Assembly: GCF_000422085.1 (NCBI RefSeq)
Contig: NC_021741.1
Span: 3,224,001-3,288,000 of the forward strand
Origin: Serratia liquefaciens ATCC 27592
GTDB lineage: Bacteria > Pseudomonadota > Gammaproteobacteria > Enterobacterales > Enterobacteriaceae
Direction: 5' to 3'
DNA: 64,000 nt
Part shown: one piece after another, positions 56,302-64,000 of the stretch
Layout: the number at the start of each line of letters is the position of its first letter
Numbering within the stretch: the first letter of the stretch is position 1
Made by a program: the position numbers and the translations under genes
Notes under the pieces: generated by a model
Seen by the model: only the letters and a program-made list of their open reading frames with translations
Told to the model about the DNA's origin: nothing
Database searches by the model: none

Positions 56302-56318
56302 TCGCAGAGGATAGTCTT

Positions 56319-56355
56319 GTGACAGAGCACGCTTGATGGCGTGCTCTGTCACTTT
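56319..56355 (+). terminator. Terminator of gcd
   Basis: A 14-bp perfect stem GTGACAGAGCACGC / GCGTGCTCTGTCAC with a TTGATG loop, then TTTAAAA, 17 bp after the stop. Confidence 0.75.
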
Positions 56356-56419
56356 AAAACCACAGTAAAAGCTTTCCCACCGCCCATCCTCGTCCTGCAA
56401 TAAAATTTCACGCCAAGTA

Positions 56420-56448
56420 TTGATAATGATTATCATTCGCAATATTAT
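56420..56448 (+). promoter_or_regulatory. Strong sigma-70 promoter overlapped by a Fur box
   Basis: TTGATA, exactly 17 nt, TATTAT. The spacer and -35 carry a Fur box at 56422-56440 (GATAATGATTATCATTCGC), matching 16 of 19 consensus positions. Iron-loaded Fur would sit on the promoter, so the unit should be induced by iron starvation. Confidence 0.7.
56422..56440. promoter_or_regulatory. Fur box
   Basis: GATAATGATTATCATTCGC against GATAATGATAATCATTATC: three mismatches (positions 10, 17, 18). Best regulatory match in the window. Confidence 0.75.
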
Positions 56449-56507
56449 ATCTGCGTTGGCCCCGGCAGTGGCCGGCAATCATCTTCATATCGCAAGCAGT
56501 AACCGGC

Positions 56508-56525
56508 GGCCGCCTTCGGGCGGCC
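56508..56525 (+). promoter_or_regulatory. C(UUCG)G hairpin just before the ribosome site
   Basis: GGCCGCC-TTCG-GGCGGCC: a 7-bp GC stem closed by a very stable UUCG tetraloop, ending a few nt before the TTTGGAGG ribosome site of the 28-codon ORF. May restrict translation, stabilise a 5' end, or act as an early terminator (only CTATTT follows). Confidence 0.5.
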
Positions 56526-56539
56526 CTATTTGGAGGCAC

Positions 56540-56626
56540 ATGGTCGAGCACAAACATCGGAAACAAAGCAGCATCGCCCCCCTGCGGGCCCCCCCTGTCT
56601 ACCTCAGCACGGAGACGCCAGAATGA
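56540..56626 (+). CDS. 28-aa basic peptide, translationally coupled upstream ORF
   Basis: Starts MVEHKHRKQSSIAPLRAPPV and ends TPE. Polar, basic, His-bearing N-terminus and a Pro-rich middle; no membrane helix. GGAGG precedes the ATG by 3-4 nt. The TGA overlaps the next ATG (ATGA), so the two are probably translated together. Only a candidate because it is short, but the promoter, Fur box, ribosome site and overlap all agree. Confidence 0.5.
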   Translation: MVEHKHRKQSSIAPLRAPPVYLSTETPE

Positions 56627-56817
56627 GCCAACAGCCGTTAACCGCCATGCTGATGTTGATTTACGTGCTGCTGATGGTTCCGGCACTGTTCGCCATCGAT
56701 AATCGTCTGAGCGCCACCCGCTGGGGCCACAGTCGCCTGATGCGCAAGACGCTGCAAACCGGGTTTATCATTGTCCTGACGCTGCTGTTTTTTAGCCTTA
56801 TGACGCTGCTGTATTGA
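56623..56817 (+). CDS. 64-aa two-helix membrane protein in a Fur-boxed unit
   Basis: Begins MSQQPLTAMLMLIYVLLMVP and ends MTLLY. Two transmembrane helices flanking a basic cytoplasmic-type loop (DNRLSATRWGHSRLMRKT). Has its own GGAG 8 nt upstream inside the 28-aa ORF. Converges on the MFS gene 12 bp away. No family recognised. Iron-controlled by the promoter above (inference). Confidence 0.7.
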   Translation: MSQQPLTAMLMLIYVLLMVPALFAIDNRLSATRWGHSRLMRKTLQTGFIIVLTLLFFSLMTLLY

Positions 56818-56829
56818 GTTGAGACGGCA

Positions 56830-58086
56830 CTAATTCGCCGCAACCGGCAGTGTGCCCTCCTGCTTGACTACCGCGACCTTACCGCTAAGGGCAAAGGCTG
56901 AAATCAACGTGAACAGCAACGCAATGCAGCCGAGGATCAGGTAAGAGGTTTTGAAACCGTAATTGACGTACATCAGGCCTGCCGCATAGGACATACCGAT
57001 GGCCGAGAGCTGCTTGAAGAAGCAAAAGCCCCACAGGTATATCGAGGCCGAAAGGTTAACGTTAAACTGGGTGGTGATGTATTTGAAAATGCCCACCAAC
57101 AGGAACGGCACCTCAAACATATGCAGGGTTTTGAGAATAATGACCGCGGTGACCGAATCCGCCTGCGATGAACCAATAATCCGCACCGACATAATCACCC
57201 CAGCTATCAACAGCGCGTTCTTGCCGCCAATGCGATTAATGATCAACGGCGCAAAGAACATGATGAAAGCGTTAAGAAACTCGCCCAGCGTCGTTACATA
57301 ACCAAACGCCTGCGTTCCCGCATGTCGGTCGCTGAAAAACGACGTAAAGAAGTTGGCGAACTGCTGATCAAAGACGTCATACACGCAGGCCACGCCCACG
57401 ATATACATCACCAGACACCAGAATTTGCGCATTTTCAGCAGGTTCAACGCCGCCTTTAACTTGATGGGTTTGTGGTTTAACGCCAAGCCGTCCGCCACCG
57501 CCAGCGTGCTGTTCTGATCGGGTTTGAACAAATACAGCAAACCGGCCAGGATCAGCGCAAAGCTGGAAGCCAACCAAAACGCGAACTGGTTGTTGATGGT
57601 AAACATATAGCCGACGATCGAGGCGCAGATGGCCCAGCCGATACAGCCGAACAACCGGGCGCGGCCATACTCGAACTGACTGCGTCGGCTCACTTTTTCG
57701 ATATAAGCTTCAATGGCCGGTGAACCGCCGCTGCACACCAGCCCCAGGTAAACCCCGCACAGCAAGGCCCCCCAAACAAAATGGCTTTGCAGCAGCGGCG
57801 AAAACACATAAATAAACAGCGGCGCCAGAAACAGCAGCAGGAAGATGATCATCCACAGCAGGTGTTTCTTCAGGCCAAATTTGTCGGTGACAAAACCGAA
57901 AATCGGCTGAAACACCAGGGCAAACAGCGCCATACAGGCAAACACCAACCCGGTTTGCTGCTGGTCAAGCTGGTTGACGTCATGCAGCCAGATAGGAAAG
58001 AACGGCAGCACCGCCCCCATGATGAAAAAGTAGAAAAAACAGAAGGCCCCAAAGATCCAAAAATTCTTGTTTCTCAAATAAAACAT
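56830..58086 (-). CDS. MFS oligosaccharide:H+ symporter (LacY family)
   Basis: 418 aa, 12 helices. LacY/RafB/MelY-type pattern: [41 protein letters not shown], and [19 protein letters not shown]. Located just after melA, so it probably carries melibiose or another alpha-galactoside. This differs from E. coli, where MelB (GPH family) does it. Confidence 0.92.
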   Translation of the reverse strand: MFYLRNKNFWIFGAFCFFYFFIMGAVLPFFPIWLHDVNQLDQQQTGLVFACMALFALVFQPIFGFVTDKFGLKKHLLWMIIFLLLFLAPLFIYVFSPLLQSHFVWGALLCGVYLGLVCSGGSPAIEAYIEKVSRRSQFEYGRARLFGCIGWAICASIVGYMFTINNQFAFWLASSFALILAGLLYLFKPDQNSTLAVADGLALNHKPIKLKAALNLLKMRKFWCLVMYIVGVACVYDVFDQQFANFFTSFFSDRHAGTQAFGYVTTLGEFLNAFIMFFAPLIINRIGGKNALLIAGVIMSVRIIGSSQADSVTAVIILKTLHMFEVPFLLVGIFKYITTQFNVNLSASIYLWGFCFFKQLSAIGMSYAAGLMYVNYGFKTSYLILGCIALLFTLISAFALSGKVAVVKQEGTLPVAAN

Positions 58087-58167
58087 GGCTCACCACCCTA
58101 TTTTTGATGGCGCAGGAAGCCCCGCGCCTTGTGCGTTTTGAGGAGGTAATACGGTTAAATTCGGCGA

Positions 58168-59475
58168 TCAGTGATAGGCAGGGAGCCAGCTGCCGTGAGC
58201 CTCAATCAGCTCGTCGCACAGCTTACGTATATCATCAATGGAAAGTTCGGCGGAGGTATGTGGGTCCAACAGCGCCGCATGGTAAATCGCGTCGCGTTTG
58301 CCCGTCACTGCCGCTTCAATGGTCAATAGCTGGGTATTGATATTGGTGCGGTTCAGCGCCGCCAGTTGCTCAGGTAAATGGCCAACGTAACAAGGGCTGA
58401 TCCCCTGCCCATCCACCAGACAAGGCACTTCTACGCAGGCCTCTGCCGGCAAGTTGGTGATGAGACCGGTGTTGAGCACGTTGCCGCCAATCTTGTACGG
58501 CCGGTCGGTCTCCATCGCTTCGATAATGTATGAGGCATATTCGTGGGTACGGGAATGCGTCAGGTTAGCGTCGTGGGTCAACGCCAGCTTGCGTTGCTGC
58601 CACTGGTCGATTTGCTCGATACAACGGCGCGGATACTCGTCGAGAGGAATATTGAAGCGCTCAATCAGTTCCGGATAATGACGTTTAATCCAATACGGCA
58701 TGTATTCGGCATTATGCTCGGAAGATTCAGTGACGTAATAACCAAAGGTTTTCATGATTTCATGGCGTACCATGTCGTCATGCTTGCCCTGCAGCGCGTT
58801 GGCGCGACGCTTGATTTCCGGGTACAGATCCTCGCCGTGACGGCGAACGTCCAGCAGCCAGGCCATGTGATTGATGCCGGCAATGTGAAACTGAACGTCG
58901 TCGGTAGGCATATCGACGCTTTTCAGCAAGGTCTCCGCGCATACCTGAACGCTGTGACATAACCCCACCGTTTTCACCCCGGTATGGCGCAGCATGGCTC
59001 CGGTTAAGGCCGCCATTGGGTTGGTGTAGTTCAGCAACCAGGCATCCGGACAGACCGCCTCAATGTCCCGGGCAAAGTCAAACAGCACCGGAATGGTACG
59101 CAGCGCGCGGAAGATGCCGCCGATGCCCAGGGTATCGGCAATGGTCTGCTGCAGGCCGTACTTTCTGGCGATGGTGAAATCGGTAATGGTGCAAGGATCG
59201 TAGCCGCCGACCTGAATGGCATTCACCACGTAATTAGCGTTTTTCAGTGCCGCCCGGCGGTTTTCTACCCCGAGATAAGGGGTGATCTTCGCCCTGCCCG
59301 CATTAATATTGCGGTTGATATTGCTCAGCATGGCGAAAGATTCATTGAGACGAGCGCTGTCAATGTCGTACAGCGCAATATCCACCTCTTTCAGGGCCGG
59401 CGTTGCCATGATGTCGCCGAGAACGTTCTTGGCGAAAATGGTGCTGCCTGCCCCCATAAAAGTCACTTTAATCAT
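58168..59475 (-). CDS. melA: MelA: alpha-galactosidase, GH4 (NAD+/Mn2+ dependent)
   Basis: 435 aa. N-terminal NAD-binding GAGSTIF (residues 9-15), NYTNPM, Mn-ligand Cys-His in GLCHSV, and AGINHMAW, the MelA signature. Splits alpha-galactosides such as melibiose by an oxidation/elimination mechanism. The ATG at 59475 has GGAGA 7 nt upstream. First gene of the melA-symporter unit; divergent from an AraC regulator. Confidence 0.95.
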   Translation of the reverse strand: MIKVTFMGAGSTIFAKNVLGDIMATPALKEVDIALYDIDSARLNESFAMLSNINRNINAGRAKITPYLGVENRRAALKNANYVVNAIQVGGYDPCTITDFTIARKYGLQQTIADTLGIGGIFRALRTIPVLFDFARDIEAVCPDAWLLNYTNPMAALTGAMLRHTGVKTVGLCHSVQVCAETLLKSVDMPTDDVQFHIAGINHMAWLLDVRRHGEDLYPEIKRRANALQGKHDDMVRHEIMKTFGYYVTESSEHNAEYMPYWIKRHYPELIERFNIPLDEYPRRCIEQIDQWQQRKLALTHDANLTHSRTHEYASYIIEAMETDRPYKIGGNVLNTGLITNLPAEACVEVPCLVDGQGISPCYVGHLPEQLAALNRTNINTQLLTIEAAVTGKRDAIYHAALLDPHTSAELSIDDIRKLCDELIEAHGSWLPAYH

Positions 59476-59675
59476 CGTATTTCTCCGCTGCTGTGGTTTT
59501 CGATAAGCTGAAACTACGCGGCAACGCATTCGCAATATAGGGATAAATGTGACCTTGTTATGGCGAAAAATGACGCAGCATGAAAACTGTGAGCCAGGTC
59601 TGGATCTGAAGATCGCCCCACCGCCGTGCCACGACTACACTGCTACAGTAAGCGAAAACACAGGGGCCATGACTG

Positions 59676-60533
59676 ATGCATAAGAGTTTTACTCTGAGTC
59701 GTACCGACAATATCGAGCTGAACCTGTACCAGTATGGCGAGGAGAACTGTGACAAGGGGCACAGCTTTGGACCGGCGGTACGCCAACACTATTTATTTCA
59801 TTATGTGATAAGCGGTACCGGGGTACTGAGCAGCGAATATGGCTCTTTTCCGGTGGTGGCCGGAGAAGGTTTTTTGATCCACCCGCACGACGTGACTACC
59901 TACCGCGCCGACTCAAAAGATCCCTGGCATTATATGTGGCTGGAAGTCGACGGGCTGGTGGCCGGCAAGATTTTTGAAGAGTGCCGCCTGAGCCGCCAGT
60001 TGCCGATTTATCGTCCCCGCCAGAACGAAGACGCCCCTCTGGCGCTGCGCTATCTGCGGCAACTCATTAGCCATGGTGATGAACATCGGTTAAAAACGCT
60101 GGGCCTGAGCTATCTGTTTTTTTCTTCGCTGATTGATAACGCTTTGCAAAGCATCGCCGAGCCGCCAAGCGACAAGGCGCAGCATCTGCGCAAGGCGGTA
60201 AAACTCATTGAAAACCGCTACCATGAACCCCTCACCATTGAGCGCCTGGCCGCCTACTGCAACATCAACCGCAGTTACCTGTGTCGGCTGTTTAAAGGCA
60301 CTTACGGCATTGGGCCAAAGGAATATCTGCTGAACTTCCGCATGAACATCGCCGCCAGCCTGCTGTGCAATAGCCAGACGTCAATCAAGGTGGTGGGAAT
60401 TTCGGTGGGGTATGAAAACCAACTGCACTTCTCCAAGGCCTTTAAACAGGTCCACGGCCTCTCGCCGGCCAAATGGCGTCTGGAGAATAGTCAGGCATCA
60501 TCGGTGCCGGGCGAAGTAACAGCGAACGCCTGA
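59676..60533 (+). CDS. AraC-family regulator (MsmR/RafR-like) of the alpha-galactoside genes
   Basis: 285 aa. Cupin-like sugar-binding N-domain (HYLFHYVISGTGVLSSEYGSF, GFLIHPHDVTTYRADSKDPW) and a C-terminal AraC HTH pair (LTIERLAAYCNINRSYLCRLF; VGISVGYENQLHFSKAFKQ). It is not E. coli MelR-like in its N-domain but like MsmR of raffinose/multiple-sugar systems. Divergent from melA across a 200-bp gap. Confidence 0.9.
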   Translation: MHKSFTLSRTDNIELNLYQYGEENCDKGHSFGPAVRQHYLFHYVISGTGVLSSEYGSFPVVAGEGFLIHPHDVTTYRADSKDPWHYMWLEVDGLVAGKIFEECRLSRQLPIYRPRQNEDAPLALRYLRQLISHGDEHRLKTLGLSYLFFSSLIDNALQSIAEPPSDKAQHLRKAVKLIENRYHEPLTIERLAAYCNINRSYLCRLFKGTYGIGPKEYLLNFRMNIAASLLCNSQTSIKVVGISVGYENQLHFSKAFKQVHGLSPAKWRLENSQASSVPGEVTANA

Positions 60534-60536
60534 TCC

Positions 60537-62000
60537 TTACTCGCCGCTTTTCTCTGCGCGGATATTTTCCGCCAGCGAGTTCGATTTTATGCGCGGGTAT
60601 TTCCACAGCCACCGTCCGCTGACCATACGCCAGTAGAACAAGACACCGCGTACCGCCCAATCCATAAACATCCCCAGCCAGACGCCAACCACGCCCATGC
60701 CCAGCATGATGCCCAGTGTATAACCGGCAACCACGCGGCAACCCCACATGCCCAGCATCGAAACCCACATCGCAAAACGGGCGTCGCGCGCGCCCTTCAA
60801 ACCGGCGGGCAACACCCATGACGCCGCCCAGATAGGCATAAAGGCGGCATTGAGCCAGAGCAACACCTTTACCACCTCCTTCACGTCGTCTTGTTGGGTA
60901 TAAAACGAGGCGAATACCCCCGCCAGGGGCGCCGTGCCCCAGGCAATCACCGTCAACCCTATCGTTGCCAGCCAGAAAATGTGGCGCAATTGGCGCTCCG
61001 CCTGAGCTATTTGCCCTTTGCCCAGCCGTTTTCCCACAATAATGGTCGATGCCGACCCCAGAGCGTTGCCCGGAAGGTTAATCAACGACGCGACAGAAAA
61101 AGCGATGAAATTGCCGGCGATAACGTTGGTGCCCATGCCGGCAACAAACATTTGGGTCAATAACTTGCCGCCGTTGAACAACACCGATTCGATGCTGGCA
61201 GGAATACCTATCCCCAGCACTTCCCACAGGATGGTCAGCTTCAACGGGGTAAAGTAACTTTTCAGCGTGATGTGCAGCGCCGGATTAAAGCCGATCATCA
61301 GGACATAAACGATCGCGATGGCGCCAATATAGCGGGAAATGGTTAACCCCAGCCCGGCCCCGACAAACCCCAGCCCGTGCCAGCCCAGCATGCCGTAAAT
61401 CAGTATGCTGCTGATGATGATATTCAGAATATTCATGCCGCCGTTGATCAACAGCGGGATTTTGGTGTTGCCTGCACCGCGCAACGCCCCGCTGCCAATC
61501 AACGCAATGGCGGCGGCCGGGTAGCTCCACACCGTGGTTTGCAGATAAGACAGCGCCAACGCCTTTACCTCCGGCGTGGCGGCACCGGCGATCACATCAA
61601 TAATCTGTTCGCCCGCCAAATGAATGCCGATCGCCAAGGCAAAGGCCACCAGGGTCATTAGCACCAGCGACTGGCGTGCAGCCGCTCGCGCTCTTTTTCT
61701 GTCCCGCTTGCCGAGGCTAAAGGCCACCACCACCGTGGTGCCCAGATCCACCGCGGCGAAGAACGAGATGATTACCATGTTGAAGCTGTCCGCCAGCCCC
61801 ACCCCGGCCATCGCCTCTTTGCCGATCCAGCTCACCAAAAAGGTGCTCAGCACCCCCATCAGCAGAACGCAGGCGTTCTCCATAAAGATCGGCACCGCCA
61901 GCGGCGTGATCTCACGCCAAAACAGCACGCGATAGCTTTTGCGTTTAGGATACCAGGGCGTATTTTCCACGCGCTGGCGCAGGGCGGCGTATAAGTTCAA
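60537..62000 (-). CDS. MATE-family efflux pump (YeeO-like)
   Basis: 487 aa, twelve-helix MATE transporter that exports drugs or metabolites using Na+ or H+. Two similar halves (FMENACVLLMGVLSTFLVSWI and ESVLFNGGKLLTQMFVAGMG). The start is uncertain: TTG at 62000 has no clear ribosome site and no in-frame ATG lies upstream; the next in-frame ATG is at about residue 40. Closest in pattern to E. coli YeeO, which also has an N-terminal tail. Converges on the AraC gene. Confidence 0.88.
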   Translation of the reverse strand: MNLYAALRQRVENTPWYPKRKSYRVLFWREITPLAVPIFMENACVLLMGVLSTFLVSWIGKEAMAGVGLADSFNMVIISFFAAVDLGTTVVVAFSLGKRDRKRARAAARQSLVLMTLVAFALAIGIHLAGEQIIDVIAGAATPEVKALALSYLQTTVWSYPAAAIALIGSGALRGAGNTKIPLLINGGMNILNIIISSILIYGMLGWHGLGFVGAGLGLTISRYIGAIAIVYVLMIGFNPALHITLKSYFTPLKLTILWEVLGIGIPASIESVLFNGGKLLTQMFVAGMGTNVIAGNFIAFSVASLINLPGNALGSASTIIVGKRLGKGQIAQAERQLRHIFWLATIGLTVIAWGTAPLAGVFASFYTQQDDVKEVVKVLLWLNAAFMPIWAASWVLPAGLKGARDARFAMWVSMLGMWGCRVVAGYTLGIMLGMGVVGVWLGMFMDWAVRGVLFYWRMVSGRWLWKYPRIKSNSLAENIRAEKSGE

Positions 62001-62118
62001 GATCGGCTCATGAGATAAAAGTGAAACAACATTTCAAATAATGAGCGACAGAACGTTATCCTGCAAAGAATATTTTGCTTCCTTGATGAAGGCAGCTGAA
62101 AGCTGGCGTTTCTTCCGG

Positions 62119-62136
62119 AAAATCGGGGTGCCCCGA
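62119..62136 (-). terminator. Terminator after the DgkA-type gene
   Basis: On the minus strand TCGGG-GCAC-CCCGA followed by TTTT, 10 bp after the stop. Confidence 0.6.
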
Positions 62137-62145
62137 GGGTATTAA

Positions 62146-62508
62146 TCAGCCCAACAAGACCACCAGCCAAAGCATTATCGTCATCACCACCGCAACCAAC
62201 TGCGCAGCGCCGCCCAAATCCTTGGCCCGCTTGGATAAGGGATGTATCTCCAGAGAAATGCGATCGACAACGCTCTCAATGGCAGTATTAAGCAACTCAA
62301 CAACCAGTAAAATGAAGCTGCTGGCAATCAATAACATCCTTTCTACTTTTGTAATATCTAAAGTAAATGTAACAACCAGTAATATTACGTTAATCACCAG
62401 CAATTGACGGAAAGCATCTTCGGTAAAAACGGCATCAACAAGGCCCGCCAGTGAGTTTTTTATGCTACTTATTAAGCGATTTATTCCTTTTTTCTTTTCA
62501 AAGGACAT
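62146..62508 (-). CDS. dgkA: DgkA-type diacylglycerol/undecaprenol kinase
   Basis: 120 aa, three-helix lipid kinase that phosphorylates diacylglycerol from membrane-derived lipid turnover. Catalytic ELLNTAIESVVDR and KRAKDLGGAAQLVAV are canonical. Start 62508 (MSFEKKKGINRLISSIKNSL); ribosome site AGAG weak. In enterics the core dgkA sits next to lexA, which is not here, so this may be a second copy, tied to the acyltransferase-like gene 228 bp upstream on the same strand. Confidence 0.9.
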   Translation of the reverse strand: MSFEKKKGINRLISSIKNSLAGLVDAVFTEDAFRQLLVINVILLVVTFTLDITKVERMLLIASSFILLVVELLNTAIESVVDRISLEIHPLSKRAKDLGGAAQLVAVVMTIMLWLVVLLG

Positions 62509-62529
62509 GCATCTTACTCTTATAAAAAC

Positions 62530-62606
62530 CGGGTGATTTTTAATACCAATCAATAACGCACAGTAACTTATAACGAAATTGGTTAATGAAATTAAATAAT
62601 CACCCG
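62530..62606. repeat. Long imperfect inverted repeat in the dgkA leader
   Basis: CGGGTGATT (62530-62538) pairs with AATCACCCG (62598-62606), and further in ACCAAT pairs with ATTGGT. The 77-nt hairpin ends 22 nt before the dgkA start and could control its translation or be a small mobile remnant. Confidence 0.5.
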
Positions 62607-62736
62607 TGTGACATTGTTTTTCCGGCAACGTTGAATCGCCAACAACCAAAAGGCAATTTTGGCCATAGGTATTCTCTGAGCGCAGTGCGTTTTACATCCT
62701 GTGAAGGGCCGATAAAATCAGCGTCTTGCCGAGGGG

Positions 62737-63861
62737 TTAGAGTTGTTTTTCATATAAGCGATAACGCTTGTAAGGCACCGCGCCAATTCGCTCCAGGATG
62801 GTGCGCATGCCGGTATTCGACTCTAATATCCAGGACATCTCCAGCGCATCAATACCGCGTTTCTCGAAGGGGTCATGTAACGCTTCGATCAGCAATAGTG
62901 CAATAATCGGCCCTATTCGGCTGAATTGATATTCCTGGCGAACGCCCATCAGCGGCACCCTCGCGGTACGCACCCCGCTCACTTTCAAACGCCACAACAG
63001 CTTCGCCCAGCCAAAGGGAAATAAACTGCCGTTGAGATCGGCAATTGCCTCGTTGATATTGGGCAAACCGACGATGAAAGCGCAGGGTACTGAATCGACC
63101 TCGGCAATATAAATCATGTCATCAGGCACCAGGAACTTCAGCTGATCGCCCATGGTGGCAAACTCATGCTCGGTGAAAGGCACAAATCCCCAGTTATCCT
63201 GCCAACCGGAATTGAAAATTTCGCGCAGCACCTGCATTTCCTCGCTAAACCTTTTGCGATTGAGGCGGCGAAGGGTCACTTTTTTACGAACCTGACTCAT
63301 CATTTTGGCCAGAGAAGGCGAAAAATGCAGGTCCGTGCGCTTCATCCAATAAGCCAACAAATCTATGCCCTGCGAATACCCCTGGCGCTCCAGATTGGCT
63401 GCGTAGTAGGGTTTGGCATGCGTCATCAGCGCCGACGGCGGCGTATCAAACCCTTCGACCAACAGGCCACTTTCCTGATTGATATTAAGACTGAAGGGAC
63501 CGGTGATTTTTAATGCGCCCTTAGACCTCAGCCAAGCTTCTGCCGCGGCAAATAACGCGCTAAAAACCGCCGGATCCTCGATGGCATCGATCATGCCAAA
63601 GTGACCGGTATCCTCGCCGTAGCGTTCGCGGTGCAAAGCGTCAATTTGAGCGGTTATCCGCCCGACCACCTTGCCCTCTTTTTTGGCTACCCATGCCTGC
63701 CATTCTATATGGTCAGTCCCAGGATTCTTCTTAGAGAGATGTTCTTCGCGCTCTAAATACAAAGGGTCAATCCAATTAGGATCGTCACGAAACAGGGAGG
63801 AAGGAAAAGCGATAAATGCCTTAAGATCACGCTTATCGAGGACTTGCTCAATATGAATCAT
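62737..63861 (-). CDS. YghO-like GNAT-fold acyltransferase
   Basis: 374 aa. Resembles YghO: opening IEQVLDKRDLKAFIAFPSSLF, WVAKKEGKVVGRITAQIDA in the first GNAT-like half, ITGPFSLNINQESGLLVEGF, and the end SWILESNTGMRTILERIGAVPYKRYRLYEK in the second. Family members act on lipid or amine substrates in some bacteria. AAGG lies 6 nt before the ATG. The neighbouring DgkA-type gene suggests a lipid-linked role; upstream genes lie outside the window. Confidence 0.7.
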   Translation of the reverse strand: MIHIEQVLDKRDLKAFIAFPSSLFRDDPNWIDPLYLEREEHLSKKNPGTDHIEWQAWVAKKEGKVVGRITAQIDALHRERYGEDTGHFGMIDAIEDPAVFSALFAAAEAWLRSKGALKITGPFSLNINQESGLLVEGFDTPPSALMTHAKPYYAANLERQGYSQGIDLLAYWMKRTDLHFSPSLAKMMSQVRKKVTLRRLNRKRFSEEMQVLREIFNSGWQDNWGFVPFTEHEFATMGDQLKFLVPDDMIYIAEVDSVPCAFIVGLPNINEAIADLNGSLFPFGWAKLLWRLKVSGVRTARVPLMGVRQEYQFSRIGPIIALLLIEALHDPFEKRGIDALEMSWILESNTGMRTILERIGAVPYKRYRLYEKQL

Positions 63862-64000
63862 AAATAACCTTACAATTTAGTGACATGCTCAAAAAAAGAA
63901 CGTTATAACGCCAGTGATATTTTCTGAAATGAGATCCGCTCTCGGTTATGACTTATCCCTTTAAGAGATAAGAAAAATCAATTAATACCTATTATCCTGC

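Noticed and set aside
56020..56478. 152-aa leftward frame overlapping the gcd end and terminator
   Set aside because: It reads through the 14-bp terminator hairpin and the Fur box and overlaps gcd; no ribosome site.
56420..56530. RyhB-like small RNA
   Set aside because: The Fur box and GC hairpin suggested it, but the conserved RyhB core (CACATTGCTTCC) is absent and a ribosome site with an ORF follows.

Overview
The window looks like a chromosomal segment of a Serratia-type enterobacterium (close to S. plymuthica, S. proteamaculans or S. liquefaciens). The basis is an rcsA-dsrB pair very close to the E. coli proteins, high but not extreme GC in the genes with AT-rich promoters, strong Shine-Dalgarno sites, and a mix of enteric core genes (rcsA, gabD, gcd, melA, dgkA-type) with a full phenylacetate cluster. 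I see no tRNA, rRNA, CRISPR array, insertion sequence, integrase or phage gene. The two ends cut through the magnesium ATPase gene (left) and the region upstream of an acyltransferase-like gene (right).

Layout. 1-3.4 kb: a leftward mgtC-mgtB magnesium/virulence operon with a long leader and a candidate 20-codon ORF between the two genes. 3.4-9.5 kb: a secreted glycosidase-like protein, a CoA-transferase with an unusual domain order, a LysR regulator and a PLP decarboxylase. 9.5-12.1 kb: rcsA with a candidate RcsAB box, dsrB and a CspC/CspE-type cold-shock gene. 12.1-24.3 kb: a voltage-gated K+ channel, several small membrane or secreted proteins, a quinone oxidoreductase, an EEP-family phosphatase, two LysR-oxidoreductase pairs, stress proteins of the YidB and YeaQ/GlsB types, and a diguanylate cyclase. 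24.5-26.7 kb: a Kdo hydroxylase with a convincing PhoP box, then an orphan AAA ATPase.

26.7-40.4 kb holds a complete aerobic phenylacetyl-CoA pathway. paaZ is divergent from paaABCDEFGHIJK, followed by paaX and paaY. PaaK makes phenylacetyl-CoA, PaaABC(D)E epoxidises the ring, PaaG isomerises the epoxide to the oxepin, PaaZ opens and oxidises it, and PaaF, PaaG, PaaH and PaaJ carry out beta-oxidation to acetyl-CoA and succinyl-CoA. PaaI and PaaY act as salvage thioesterases. A PaaX-type inverted half-site pair and a CRP-like site lie in the divergent promoter.

40.4-46.9 kb: a MocR-type regulator converges on an EamA transporter gene, and the two promoters share an 11-bp element. Next to it is a leftward four-gene operon (kynurenine-formamidase-like hydrolase, RidA-like protein, aromatic/aspartate aminotransferase, amino acid permease) that looks like an amino-acid catabolic unit. 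47-56.3 kb: LysR/GST/PPOX genes, gabD (with Arg in place of the conserved cofactor-site Lys), a VOC protein, a cupin, an aldo-keto reductase and the PQQ glucose dehydrogenase gcd. 56.4-56.8 kb: a strong promoter overlapped by a Fur box drives a coupled pair of small ORFs (28 aa and a 64-aa two-helix membrane protein). This is the best candidate for an undescribed unit. 56.8-64 kb: an alpha-galactoside unit (LacY-type symporter, MelA, MsmR-like AraC regulator), a MATE pump, and a DgkA-type lipid kinase next to a YghO-like acyltransferase, with a long inverted repeat between them.

All function calls rest on reading the translated sequences and motifs by eye. No database search was run.
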